From Rachicladosporium sp. CCFEE 5018 (taxonomy: Eukaryota; Ascomycota; Dothideomycetes; Cladosporiales; Cladosporiaceae): a DNA stretch of 64,000 bases. The notes beneath the pieces are model-generated. The model saw only the letters and a program-made list of their open reading frames with translations. It searched no databases and had not been told where the DNA came from. Where the stretch lies: the NCBI GenBank assembly GCA_002077045.2, contig KZ111162.1:194604-258603 (forward strand). Direction: 5' to 3'. Shown here one piece after another: positions 43,660 through 54,867 of this stretch (position 1 is its first letter; every line of letters begins with the position of its first letter). Made by a program: the position numbers and the translations under genes.

Positions 43660-44860
43660 GCTCGAGGATTCTTTGGCACTGATCTGGTCCGTTAGGCCTG
43701 CAATCTGCAGAAGTAGGCGATATAACGCGAAAATGACTGTCGTTATCGTGTATACGACGGCAAAGGGTGGCGAAAGTCGTCCAGGAGAGCCGGAAAGGGT
43801 GATAACCTTGTCTGGGAGCAGGAGACCCACGCTTTGTTAATCTGGCGTGTTCTAGCGAGCTGGTGTATATTCGAGTACCGCGGAAAAGTCTTCGTGTGGG
43901 CACTTGGCAATTGGAAGGGAAGGAAGGAGTAGCAGAGTAGGATATTGGAGGAAGGAATGCCCTGGAGGAGGCTTGATCGGACTTCATGTCCTAGTGCTCA
44001 AACCACATGAGAGAATACTGAGCCCTGTACCTACCACGCCTGTTCGACAGCGCTACACTTACTCATATACCTCCCTGAGCCTTGGGATCCAGGGCATACT
44101 AGTACATTCAGCTGGCACTCCCGCCCTCCAGAAGCGAACTTCCCCGTCCCGCGCCATCTCTCACAAAAGGATGGAAGACACAACGAGTACTTATGCAGAC
44201 TCGCACAGTGGACAGTACGACATCAATGTCCACAGAGCTACCGGTAAAGTCCCGCGATCATCGTAGCATACTGTTGTCGTTCTCATAGCTGCTTCTGGCA
44301 TCGCAGCGAAGAGTCAATCAAGGATCAACGTATCCAAGCTTCACAGTTCTCTCTCTCAGTCCGCTATCACTTTGTCTGGCGTGAATGATCGTTGAGATCG
44401 CCTTCGCACTGTCGAAGGCGAGGAAAGACCGAGTCATTTCTCAATGTCTGTGTTTTCGAGGCACTCATACCACGAGGTACGTAAAGCTGCACCGTCACAG
44501 CGGCAATGGGATGGAGAGATCAATGACTTGGGTGAAGCTTGAGACTCTTAAGGTAGAAAGATGGACGACATGGTACATCCCCTAGAAGAGTGCTGTCCAG
44601 GCTATTCTCCGCACGGCATGTATCTCCACCAGCACGCGAGTCACGACAAAGTCAATGGCTGCTAACCTATCGCAGCATGACGTCCGCGCACTCATTTGCT
44701 TTGCCGGCGCTGTGAGTGGATACTCGAGGGGTGTATGGAGGTGGCACGTAGATGTAGGAAGAGCACACGTTGTAGTTCTCATCGTGCCTCAATCGTATCT
44801 TGACTCCCATCGTGCAGCATCGCTGACAGGCGTGATCGGAACCCCCCCTGCCGCTTAGAA
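43660..44860. other. intergenic, long upstream region of the OSBP gene
   Basis: 1.2 kb between divergent genes. Only short overlapping frames are seen. Part of it should be the 5' UTR and promoter of the OSBP gene. Confidence 0.4.
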
Positions 44861-47800
44861 ATGACGTCCTCAGGCTTAGATGGGCGAATGTCTCAGGTTC
44901 AAGACGGCAACACTACAGACAGCGCCGACGACAGCAACAGATTGGCACCGTCTGCAGTCAAAAGTCACAAACGCTCGAAATCGAGTGCTGCGCGAGCACT
45001 CCTGTCACGCGCCACGAGTCGTGGAAACGTGCCCACGCTAGCAAGCAGCGGAGTGGACAGCAAAGATATGGCACACTCAGGCAATGGAGACAGCACTGGC
45101 TCTGCGATCCCTACGGCAGGCATCCAAACTCCAGTAGCTTCGTCTAGAACCTCCAACATCGGCCACCGACCACACCTCTCCACGACGATGTCCTACAGCA
45201 ATAACAAGCTCGACTCGCCCAGTAGCCGGAGCATGCAAGAGACCACTCCAATAACGCCTTCAAGCGCCGGTCAAGGCGTCAGCATAGAGCAGAGTGTACG
45301 GTTGTTCAAGGTGTTTGAAGCTCTGCGGAATGGCGATACTGCCGTTATTGCTCGAGCAACGAAGGGAGATGATCAGACTCGGCTGGACGGCACGACAATA
45401 TTGCACCTCGCCATACAGTGCGCCGAATTGCCAGTCATCGAGTTCGTGCTGTCTCAGCAGACGGCAGATGTCAATGCTAGGGACCGGGATGGTAACACAC
45501 CACTTCACCTGGCGTCCTCTCTCGGCAGAGCTCCTGTGGTGAAGCTTCTACTTGAGCGGCAGGATGTAAACGATGCAGCGACAAATTACCAGGGGAAGAC
45601 ACCACTCGATCTGGCAAAGAGCCCAGAGATCTTCCAGCAGCTACAATTGGCCAGAAGTATGTTCATCGCCACGAACGTGCAGAAAGTGCACCAGCTTGTC
45701 AACAAGCACGATTACGAGGGACTTGAGGCTTTGCTAGGCGATGAGAAGGTCCAGGCTTCTCTTGATGTGAACGGACCAGAATTGGCGACAGACGCTGCGA
45801 CCACTGAAGCTGGAGGAACTCTGCTGCATGAGGCGGCACGGAAGAAGGATACGAAGCTCGCACAATTGCTACTACTGAATGGAGCAGATCCATTTCGACG
45901 AGACAGGAAAGGCAAGCTGCCACAGGACGTTACTAAAGATGACCGGACAAGGGCGATCCTCAAGAGATCGCCCGCAGCTGCAGTGGCTCAACGAAGCATA
46001 CAGGAGAAGACCATTCTCGGCGATCATGCTCAGGCGCCGCTGTCAGAAGGAGGTCCCGGTGGCAAAGAGAGCAGAGAGATGAAAGGCTACCTGCGCAAGT
46101 GGACGAACTACACCTCCGGCTACAAGCTGCGGTGGTTCGTGCTCGAAGACGGAGTGTTGAGCTACTACAAGAATCAAGATGATGCTGGATCTGCTTGCAG
46201 AGGCGCGATCAACATGCGGATTGCTAAGCTGAAGATGGACCCGAAGGACAAGCTGCTGTTTGAGATTCATGGCAAGAGCTCAGTGAAGTACAATCTGAAA
46301 GCAAATCATGAGGTTGAGGCGAAGAGGTGGTTCTGGGCACTGAACAACGCCATTCAGTGGGCGAAAGATGAGGAGCGTGAGGAGACGAAGAGGCAGCAGA
46401 GTGAGAATCTGGCGCTTAAGGAAGCTCGAAAGGAGCAGGCCGAGCGGCAACACGCGAAAGACGATGGAGGCGTCTCAGGTACAAGTCATCTCCTGCCAGG
46501 CGCTGCTCTCGGTCTAAGCACGTCCGCCAGCAGTGTCATAGAGGGGACGAGCGCTTATGAGCCCAGCATTGGCGATGACTCCATGATGAAGGGCTTGACT
46601 CGGACCAACACGGCGACCATGGAAGGTGACCTTGACGACGATGACGACTTCGGCGACGATGCAAGCAGTCATGAGATACGCCCAGCTAACCGCGACGCAT
46701 TCTCCATCACCGCTCAGTCTGCGAAGCTCCAGCTTGACCTGCTGGAACAAGTCTCCGCCGCTCTCAAGCGCGAGCAGAACGCGCACCCAGACACTCAAAT
46801 CAGCCACCCAACGGTTGTGCAAGCTCTTTCAAGCTACGAGACTGCTGTCGGCAACCTGAAGGGCCTGGTTCTGGATCTCCTCCGCATCAGCCGCGACCAC
46901 GAAGCCTTCTGGCAACACCGCCTCGAGCGCGAGCAGAATGTCCGAAGGTTGTGGGAAGATAGCATGGCGCGTGTAGCAGAAGAGCAGGAGATACTCGAGA
47001 CGCGGATCGGCGAGAGTGAGGACAAACGGAAGCGTACAAAGCGCGCCTTGCGTGAGGCGCTGGAAGGACAAGGCGGTATCAGCAGGTCTGCTTCGCTCGA
47101 CGCAAGTCAAGAGACGCAATTCAAGATCGCGCCTGAGCTGGTGGCGAGTGCGGCGCAAGCTCCTGCCAGAACCCCTACGCTCGAGCTGCCAAAGGACGCA
47201 CTTGCCAACAACAGAAAGCGGAGGCCCACTATCGCAGCGCTCACGAACAACGAGGTCTCCGACGACGATGACGAGGAAGAAGAGGAATTCTTCGATGCGG
47301 TCGATGCGGGCGAAGTCGAGGTGGTCGATGTCATGCCGCCGATGAGTCCACCTGCGGTCGCGGCGCCTGTCGCTGAGAAGGCGGAAGTACCGGCGCTAGA
47401 AGCAGAGGGCGACGAGGTAGCGCTTAAGAAGCAGCAGCTCGAGCAAGAGATCGCCAAGTCATATCGTGGGTATGAAGATGGCCCGCGCAAACGCCTCACA
47501 CTCGATGCAGACAATCGACCCAAGGTTGGCCTTTGGGTATGTCTTCCTACCATTATTTCAAATCTCGATTCCATATACTGACAAGCCACTCACAGGGCAT
47601 CCTCAAGTCCATGATCGGCAAAGACATGACCAAGATGACCCTTCCCGTCTCATTTAACGAGCCCACATCGCTCCTCTACCGCGTGGTGGAAGATTTGGAA
47701 TACACTTCCCTCCTGAACACCGCCGCCTCCCGTCCGGATAGCACCGAGCGTCTGGTCTACGTCGCGGCTTTCGCAGCATCCGAGTACGCTTCCACCATCG

Positions 47801-48732
47801 GTCGTGTCGCTAAGCCGTTCAACCCGCTGCTTGGCGAGACGTACGAGTACGTGCGCCCAGATCTCGGCTACCGCTTCTTCATCGAGCAGGTGTCTCATCA
47901 TCCGCCCGTTGGCGCTGCCTACGCGGAGAGCAAGAACTGGGATTACTACGGCGAGTCGGCAGTAAAGTCAAAGTTCTACGGCAAGTCTTTCGAGTTCAAT
48001 CCACTGGGCACGTGGTTCTTGCGACTCCGCCCAGCTTCTGGAGGCGAGGAGCTATATACGTGGAAGAAGGTCACGTCTTCTGTCGTTGGCATCATCACGG
48101 GTAATCCAGTCGTGGACAACTACGGACCGATGGAGATTAAGAACTGGACTACCGGCGAGGTCTGCTTACTGGACTTCAAGGCCAAGGGCTGGAAAGCTAG
48201 CAGTGCCTATCAAGTCAGCGGTAAAGTCCTCGACAAGGCCGGTAAGACTCGCTGGTCCATGGGAGGGCGCTGGAACGACAAGATCTACGCCCGTCTCACC
48301 CCAGGATACGAAGCCGATGTTTCGGAAGGGAACGAGAAGGCTTTCCTGGTATGGGAAGCGCACCCCCGACCCACAGGCATTCCCTTCAACCTCACGCCCT
48401 TCGCAGTGACCCTCAACGACCCAGCGCCCTCTTTACTGCCGTTCCTCGCTCCCACTGACTCGCGTCTCCGGCCTGACCAGAGAGCTATGGAAGAAGGCGA
48501 GTACGACTTCGCTGCCAGGGAGAAGAATCGCGTGGAGGAGGGGCAGAGGGCTAGGAGGAAGGTCAGGGAGAGCAGTGGGAAGGACTTCGAGGCACGGTGG
48601 TTCAGTAAGTCGAGACATGAGATTACGGGAGAGGAGTACTGGAAGTTTGGTGGCGAGTACTGGCCTATCAGAGACGCGGTGGTGAGCGGGCAGAGGGATT
48701 GGAAGAATGAGAGGTTGGAGGAGATCTTCTAG
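44861..48732 (+). CDS. oxysterol-binding protein (ankyrin-PH-FFAT-ORD, Osh1/Osh2 type)
   Basis: Moves sterol or PI4P between the ER and other membranes at contact sites. Exons 44861-47536 and 47596-48732, with a 59-bp intron, give 1270 aa. Domains in order: disordered Ser/Thr-rich N-terminus; ankyrin repeats near residues 150-280 ('[20 protein letters not shown]', '[20 protein letters not shown]') and another at '[20 protein letters not shown]'; PH domain from about 407 ([20 protein letters not shown] to '[10 protein letters not shown]'). A coiled coil follows, then the FFAT motif EEFFDAVDA near residue 808, which binds VAP in the ER. The ORD carries the signature EQVSHHPP. It is complete and of the usual length. 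Confidence 0.95.
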
Positions 48733-48863
48733 AACGTGAGCTGTGCCGGGTGCACCTGGCTGTCTGGTGGAGCAGCACATCGCGCAAGTGTGCATGAGTC
48801 TATGTACCGCGCGTCTCTAACGAAGCTAGCTCACAAATCCTCCCGCCCTGGACGGGTACTTCG

Positions 48864-51800
48864 TCACTGATAGGCCGCCCCCTCCCCCTCCGCCCCACCG
48901 TATCCTCCCACTCCTGCATTCTCGAACCATGGCATGCCTCCCAGCCCGAGCAGAGGCATATCCACATCCCGGCTCTCAATCATCATATCCCCAAACGGCG
49001 GTCTCGCGAGACTAGCGTAGGTGCTGTGAGGGAAGTGTGGATGATCTGTCCAGGAGGGGTAGGTCGTGTTCGTAGCCGTGTCGTGAGCGTAATGCGCGGG
49101 CACGCTATTGGTGTTGTTGGAAGGATAGGTGTTGTTCAGGGACAGCAGGAGGGAGGCGTCGGAGACTTCGGGCTGGGCGTAGGGCTGTGAGAGTGGTGTC
49201 TGATTCGGGTGGGAGGTTTGTCGGTAGAATGAAGGGTGCTGCGGCTCTTGAGTCGACTGCTGGGTCGAGGCGGCGTTATATGCGGTGACGGGCTGATTGG
49301 CCTGCTCGCTAGCGTAGTGCCAGGCGAGATTTGTGGAGGGCTCGTTCATGTTCCCTGTCAGGGTCCATCCGATTGCTAGATTAAAGTCAGCGCGCATTCG
49401 CCGGGATTTGTTGAGCATCGTAGCGTGTACCATTGCCTCGCTCTCCTCCCTCATCACCAGCTCTGGCTTGCATGAACTCCTTCCCGATCTCCGGATTGCC
49501 AATATACGGTCCCCAGCTCGGCTTCCGCCTCCAGCCCGGTGATGTGAACGCTGGATCTGGCCGTGGCTGTTCAATTGCGGACTCACCCTCCTCCACAGTA
49601 TAGAGGAGGGGGTCGTCGACGCCTTGAAATTTCTGGTCCAGGATCGTCAGTATGTACTTTGTGCCAGCCCAGTATGTCTCAAGAGACTGCAACGCTTTGT
49701 AGCAAAGCTGGTAGTGCTGACTGGCAGCAGTGGCGAGCAGCGTATGCTTGGCCAGCGCCCTTTTGTCAGAGTTCGCAGGTGTGACTGAGCTATCAGTAGA
49801 CTCTGCAGCGACGGGTGTGAAGCCTGCTGCTGTAGCGACAACCTTACTTGGCTGCCTGACGGGACTTGTGGCCCTGCTCTGTGCATTCGAGGAAGCTGTC
49901 TGCTCGGCAGTCTCCTTCAAGAAGGCACATGCAGCGACATAGATGCACTGCGTTGTGAATGGGTTGCCCAGACTAGCTTTGGCGTCCATGAGCTGCGAAT
50001 AGCTCAGGATGTCTGCAATGGTCTTTGCCGAGCTCATACTAAGCTGCTGGCTGTTCGGGAACAGATGCAGCATGCGACCTTCGAAAGTCTTCAGGATAGT
50101 GGGCTGATGTAGAAGTACGATCAATGTATGAAACCAGAAGTGCAGCAGTACGAAGTTCGTGCCCTCGCCAGCCTTGACGTAGTACTGGAAGTTGACTGCA
50201 TCGAAATGCAACTTCGGCGAAAGACCCTGATAGAAGCTCGTGACCTGCCGCTCCATGACTGCGAGCCTCTTCGACGTATCAGGAGTGACGTCCGTGGGTT
50301 CCTTGATGCCGTTGAGTAAGTCCGCGACCCCGCCGTAAAGGTGGACGATACGGATTAGTGCAGGAAATGGCGCTGGCCACTCCGAGTTCGGTAGCTGCTC
50401 GTCGAGCGGAGGGAACGACAGCTCAATATCCTTATCACGTAGTGTGCTTCGTCTGCCAACACCTGATGAGACAACACGATCCAGCAGAAAGATGGCCCAG
50501 AACGTGTCGAAGCGCTCTTGCTCGGCTGCCTTGGCCTCTTCGATCTCTGCGTTGAGCGCTACATCGTCTTTCCCAGCCTCCACAGTGCGTCGAGCTGGCG
50601 CTGCTGATCGCGCAGGGATCTGCAAAGCAACAGCAGGTCCATCACGCGCTTCTCGCTTCACTTGCTTCGGCGTCGGCCCATCGCGTCCTTTGTATTTTAG
50701 GCCCTCGAGCTTCTGTAGGCCTAAGTCTTGAGCAATGCGGATGGAGATGCCAAGGTACATCCACAGCCCACTGTCTCGGCTCTCACCGAACTCGTTGTAG
50801 GCAAGCAGAAGTGCGGCCTGAGCTGCGGCTACAGTTGGCACAGGGAATGTTTGGGTCAGAGCAGTCATCGCTCGCTGTGCGAATGCGTGACCATACTCGG
50901 CTGGCGCTAGCTTGCTGCCGTCAGAGCCTCGCTGGTTAATCAGGAGTTCGTGAGTCGAGAAACGAGCTGACAGAGCGCACACCGCATCGACTAGAATGGC
51001 ATCGACCTGCTTCTCTTCCAAGTCTCGCAGAAAGCGCTCTCGCTGCAGGAACGGGTAATTACACCCAAGATGCACGAAGAATGTCTGGGCCAGATGAGTG
51101 ATGAGCTCGCTTGGTGGAACAGAGCTGGTGTCGTAGAAGGGCAGATCAAGTGAGTGAGAAGCTTCAGGGTCACTGCTCGAGTGAGCTAGACCTATGCTTG
51201 GACGAGTCCCACCATACGTGCCCGGTGCAGGTGACACCAAGCCAGCAGCCTCGCCATTGGTAGACGTCTTGCCTTCATTGTCATGTCGCTTGATCTTCAC
51301 GACCATCTGCTTGTAGCCACTTAAGATAGCTGTAGGTCCTAGCCATCTGAAGTATGGCACTCGATTGCGTGGCCCTGAAAACATGGGTCCATTCTGGGTG
51401 GTCGATTGCTGAGATGGGGTGGCAGGGGCTGGTCGTGACTCCAGCCGGGTCGCGAATTGACTCTCATAGCCCGCTGGTGCATTGTACTGAGCATCATGCG
51501 ACTGCTGCTGTACTTGCGGAGGTCTAGACGCGCCTGAGCTCGTCGCCGATGCCTGTCTCCTCAGACTGGGATGTATGGCAGCATCTTCCGCGTTGGTTCG
51601 ACGCGTCGTCGCGGGCAGAACAGCTCCTTCCGAGGAGTAGCCTGAGCACTCAAGCTTATTCTGCATGCATGTCAAACATGCTGGCCGTTCACCGCTGCAT
51701 GCTGTCTTCCTCTTGCGACATGTAAGGCATGCAGCTCCGACGCGTCTCCTCTTCGGATTTGGCGGTCCATCATGGGTCACGAAGCGCAGTGGCTTCACGG

Positions 51801-51951
51801 CGACGATCGGCTTGGCCTGCGCCGATACTTCGTCTTGTGTTGGCTGACCGGAAACCGCTTGCTGCGCGCTTGTGGAGTACTCCATGATCCTCATCTGCGG
51901 TTTGTTGTCTCCGGCTTGCTGTTCCAGGACATCCCGAAGAGATGCGTCCAT
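48864..51951 (-). CDS. Zn2Cys6 transcription factor
   Basis: Exons 51951-49431 and 49375-48864, with a 55-bp intron, give 1010 aa. The zinc cluster near residues 75-102 reads AACLTCRKRKTACSGERPAC then LTCMQNKLECSGY, all six Cys present. The basic run PNPKRRR just before it is a likely nuclear signal. The fungal_trans domain follows ('LITHLAQTFFVHLGCNYPFL', 'WMYLGISIRIAQDLGLQKL', 'VSSGVGRRSTLRDKDIELSF'). The C-terminus is Asn/Gln/Ser/Thr/Pro-rich and disordered. It is divergent from ATP12 with 296 bp between starts. It is probably a general regulator of the conserved flank, not of the cluster. The target is unknown. Confidence 0.9.
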
Positions 51952-52247
51952 CGCCAGCTCTTGAGCGCGTACGTGGGCCGATGCTGTGACGCGACCGCAG
52001 ACGAAGGGAATGATAGTACAGCAGTAGCCTTCATGGGCTTATCATTCAACCTCTTCTACCACCTTACAACTGACGTGCGCCTTGTCGAGACCGCGCAGAC
52101 CTCCCTGACGCTTCTCCGCAATCTGAGTGCTAAGCTTCGACACGGCGCCTCACCCGAACCTTACTCTGCTCTATTTGATCACTCCCGAGCCGAGCTTCGA
52201 TGCGTTCATGTCCCGGTTTGCTCGCGTTCCAAATTCATACACACGAC
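51952..52247. promoter_or_regulatory. bidirectional promoter, Zn2Cys6 factor / ATP12
   Basis: 296 bp separate the two opposite ATGs, so both promoters share it. No element is assigned. Confidence 0.5.
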
Positions 52248-53387
52248 ATGGAGCCCGTATTGCGCGCGACATTGGCATCGCCGATCGTGACCTCTTCGCT
52301 GAGCGTCCGTCGTGCAATTTCAAGCAACCTGGGGTTGTGCTCGACAGCCGCACCGAGAAGAATACGCCACAGACCAAGATGCCTCCACACGTCGACCACA
52401 CGCCCTGCCACACCATTACCTCACCCTACAGTCGTCGGTCCGCCCCCTCCGCCGCCGCAAGTATCCGTCTCGAGTTCAGAGGCAGCTCTGAACCGCAAGC
52501 GCGAGATCGCCGATCGCTTGAAAGCAGGGGAGAACTTGAAAGTAGACCCGGCGAAGCCCACAACAGCATTGAAAAAACGCTTCTGGAAAGATGTGTCTAT
52601 CGTCGAGACTCCAACGGGACTGCAGGTCCACCTTGACAAGCGCCCAGTGCGAACAGCGACGAAAGCTACCCTCACAATCCCACACAGCAAACGAGCTTTG
52701 GCGTCGGGCATAGCATTGGAATGGGACCAGCTGGTCTCCGCGCAGCAAGCACTGAAGCACCACTACATACCTCTCACAGCGCTAGTATCACGAGCAATCG
52801 ACATCAGCGCCGCAGAAGCAGCACGCGATACTGCGATCCGGGAGACCATCGTAGAAATGGCAATGCGCTACCTCAGCACCGATACACTGCTCTGCTGGGC
52901 GCCAGAACGCAACATCCACGAGCCAGAGCTTACAGGAAAGCCGAGTCTACGATCACGACAACGCGAGATGGCTGAGCCTATCATCGGCTTCTTGCGCACG
53001 CACGTCTTCCCGGGTGTAGACATCAATCCCATACTCGGCGAGGACTCCATACGACCTGAGCCGCAACCGCAGCTCACACAGCAGGTGATCCAGGGCTGGG
53101 TGTCTGGGCTACCGGCTTGGGAGCTCGCGGCGCTGGAGCGCGGTATATTGGCGTCGAAGTCATTGCTCATTGCGTCGCGGCTGTTGGTGGATTGGAGTCC
53201 GGAGTTTGCGCATCTGCGAAAAGAGGGTGAGGGTGTGCAGAGATTCGGGACGGAGGAGGCTGCTGCTGCGGCGAGCTTGGAGACGCTGTTTCAGACCGAG
53301 CAGTGGGGTGAGGTGGAGGATACACACGATGTTGAACATGCGGATATGAGGAGGCAGCTGGGGAGTGTCGTGCTGTTGGTCAGTTGA
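52248..53387 (+). CDS. ATP12: ATP12, mitochondrial F1-ATPase assembly chaperone
   Basis: Binds the free alpha subunit of F1-ATPase in the matrix and hands it to the hexamer. A single exon of 379 aa. The N-terminus is a basic presequence (SVRRAISSNLGL, APRRIRHRPRCLHTSTTRP) followed by a Pro-rich stretch. The conserved core starts at 'ALKKRFWKDVSIVETPTGLQ' and continues with VHLDKRPVRTATKATLTIP, LASGIALEWDQL, 'HYIPLTALVSRAIDI', 'YLSTDTLLCWAPE' and 'LPAWELAALERGILASKSLL'. All match the ATP12 family. I start at the ATG at 52248, not at upstream in-frame codons, because it begins the presequence. Confidence 0.93.
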   Translation: MEPVLRATLASPIVTSSLSVRRAISSNLGLCSTAAPRRIRHRPRCLHTSTTRPATPLPHPTVVGPPPPPPQVSVSSSEAALNRKREIADRLKAGENLKVDPAKPTTALKKRFWKDVSIVETPTGLQVHLDKRPVRTATKATLTIPHSKRALASGIALEWDQLVSAQQALKHHYIPLTALVSRAIDISAAEAARDTAIRETIVEMAMRYLSTDTLLCWAPERNIHEPELTGKPSLRSRQREMAEPIIGFLRTHVFPGVDINPILGEDSIRPEPQPQLTQQVIQGWVSGLPAWELAALERGILASKSLLIASRLLVDWSPEFAHLRKEGEGVQRFGTEEAAAAASLETLFQTEQWGEVEDTHDVEHADMRRQLGSVVLLVS

Positions 53388-54867
53388 TGTAGACGCAGAG
53401 ACCATCTACAGTAGCTACGTCCGAAAGTGTGGTCGAACGTGCTATCTGTGCTGTTCCTAGCACGTCGATGCGACTATATGCCCATCAACGTAGTCCACAG
53501 TCTGTTGCAAGGGGGGGAATAACGAACCGACTGGAAGAATACAAGCTGGTGGGTCATCCGTGATTGCCTGACGTTGCTAGTGTGGTCATTCGCACCTTCC
53601 TTCGAGTTGATGAACATCAAAACGAACTTATTCCGACTTCACCTCCATCTTCACTATGGTTCATTTTCGATTCCGCGAACCAGTCCCAAGTCATTGCGCA
53701 GGGTTAGGGTTACGCAGATTAACCACACGCCAAATAACCCCAACCGAGAGAATGGCGAGTCGAGATATCGAGGTGTGTTAGTCCGAGTCGTCGCTAAGCT
53801 GGAGCATAGTATCAGTGACACTTTAGCTGAATGCCTGCCACTTCTTGGGCTGATCGGTCCAGAGATGAGCCTATACAAGCCGACTTATGAGATTCACGCA
53901 CTTCTCTCAAGAGAATGACCAAGATGCTGGTAAACGTGGCGCTGACTTGCTCAGAAACATCACGCCTCGGCGGGTTTGATCGGATTTCGATCCTAGCCGG
54001 CGACGAATGAACCAACGAAATGGCGACATTCCCACGCCGTCCTATTTAACGATTCGAGAGCGTCTTGAACATGAGAGCGAAGTGATGGCGTCAGCTACTT
54101 GATTGTGACCTAGGCGAACCGGTGTGTCTTTCGACCAGCCTGCACAGTGCATAGCAGTGGCCTCGACGATTGCGAGATTCTAGCTTCCGAACGCCGAGGT
54201 GCGAGCTTTCCTCGATCTGACCACCAGACCAAGGTAATAACATAATGCACACTGGACTCCACTATTCCAGAAGTGAGGTCGACTTTCAGCTGTGGCGTTC
54301 AGCTCTGGCGTCCGGAAGCGGCAGGTGACTTGCGCTGCTATTCCTATTGGCTCATCACGACCCCGGTGCGCACGAACCCACGGAACGGCAATCGGCCCAC
54401 CACGTGAACCCCGATCAAGTTGACAGCTCGAGCTTGAGCTCTCTCCATGGCCCACTCGCGCCATCGAGCTCTTACAACGCAAGCCAGCCTTGAAGAATCC
54501 GGGCTGGCGCAGTAAGCGACCATGCAGCAGAAGGCTCTGTGCCCTGACTGGACAGAAGAGGGTGCCTCAGCCCACCCTTGGCATAAGTACCAAGCCTCCT
54601 CATGGCATGGCGCGCGGCGCAGCCGGTGAGCTAGACGAGAACCCTCAGCCCTGCTCCTATTCGGGGCATGAGGCTGTCTGCAGCGGCCCCAGGTGCTCAC
54701 ACCATGGTGCCTTGGCTCTCATGGCTGAGGCACTGAGAAGAGTTCATATATGATCACTCTGACCGCATGATCTATCTGGTCCGATGGTAAGTCGCTTTCG
54801 AGTTGCTGTTCTTTCTTGCTGTACCTTTGAGCGGCTGACGTTGTAGTCGGAGGTATATCATATTCAT
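53388..54867. other. long intergenic region, no gene seen
   Basis: 1.48 kb. Frames on both strands (for example 54344-54700 -) are Arg/Cys-rich and without domains. It contains a short telomere-like motif at 53700. Confidence 0.45.
53700..53712 (+). repeat. short telomere-like motif
   Basis: Thirteen bases, agggttagggtta, equal just over two TTAGGG units. It could be a telobox bound by Tbf1/Rap1-type factors, or chance. Confidence 0.3.
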
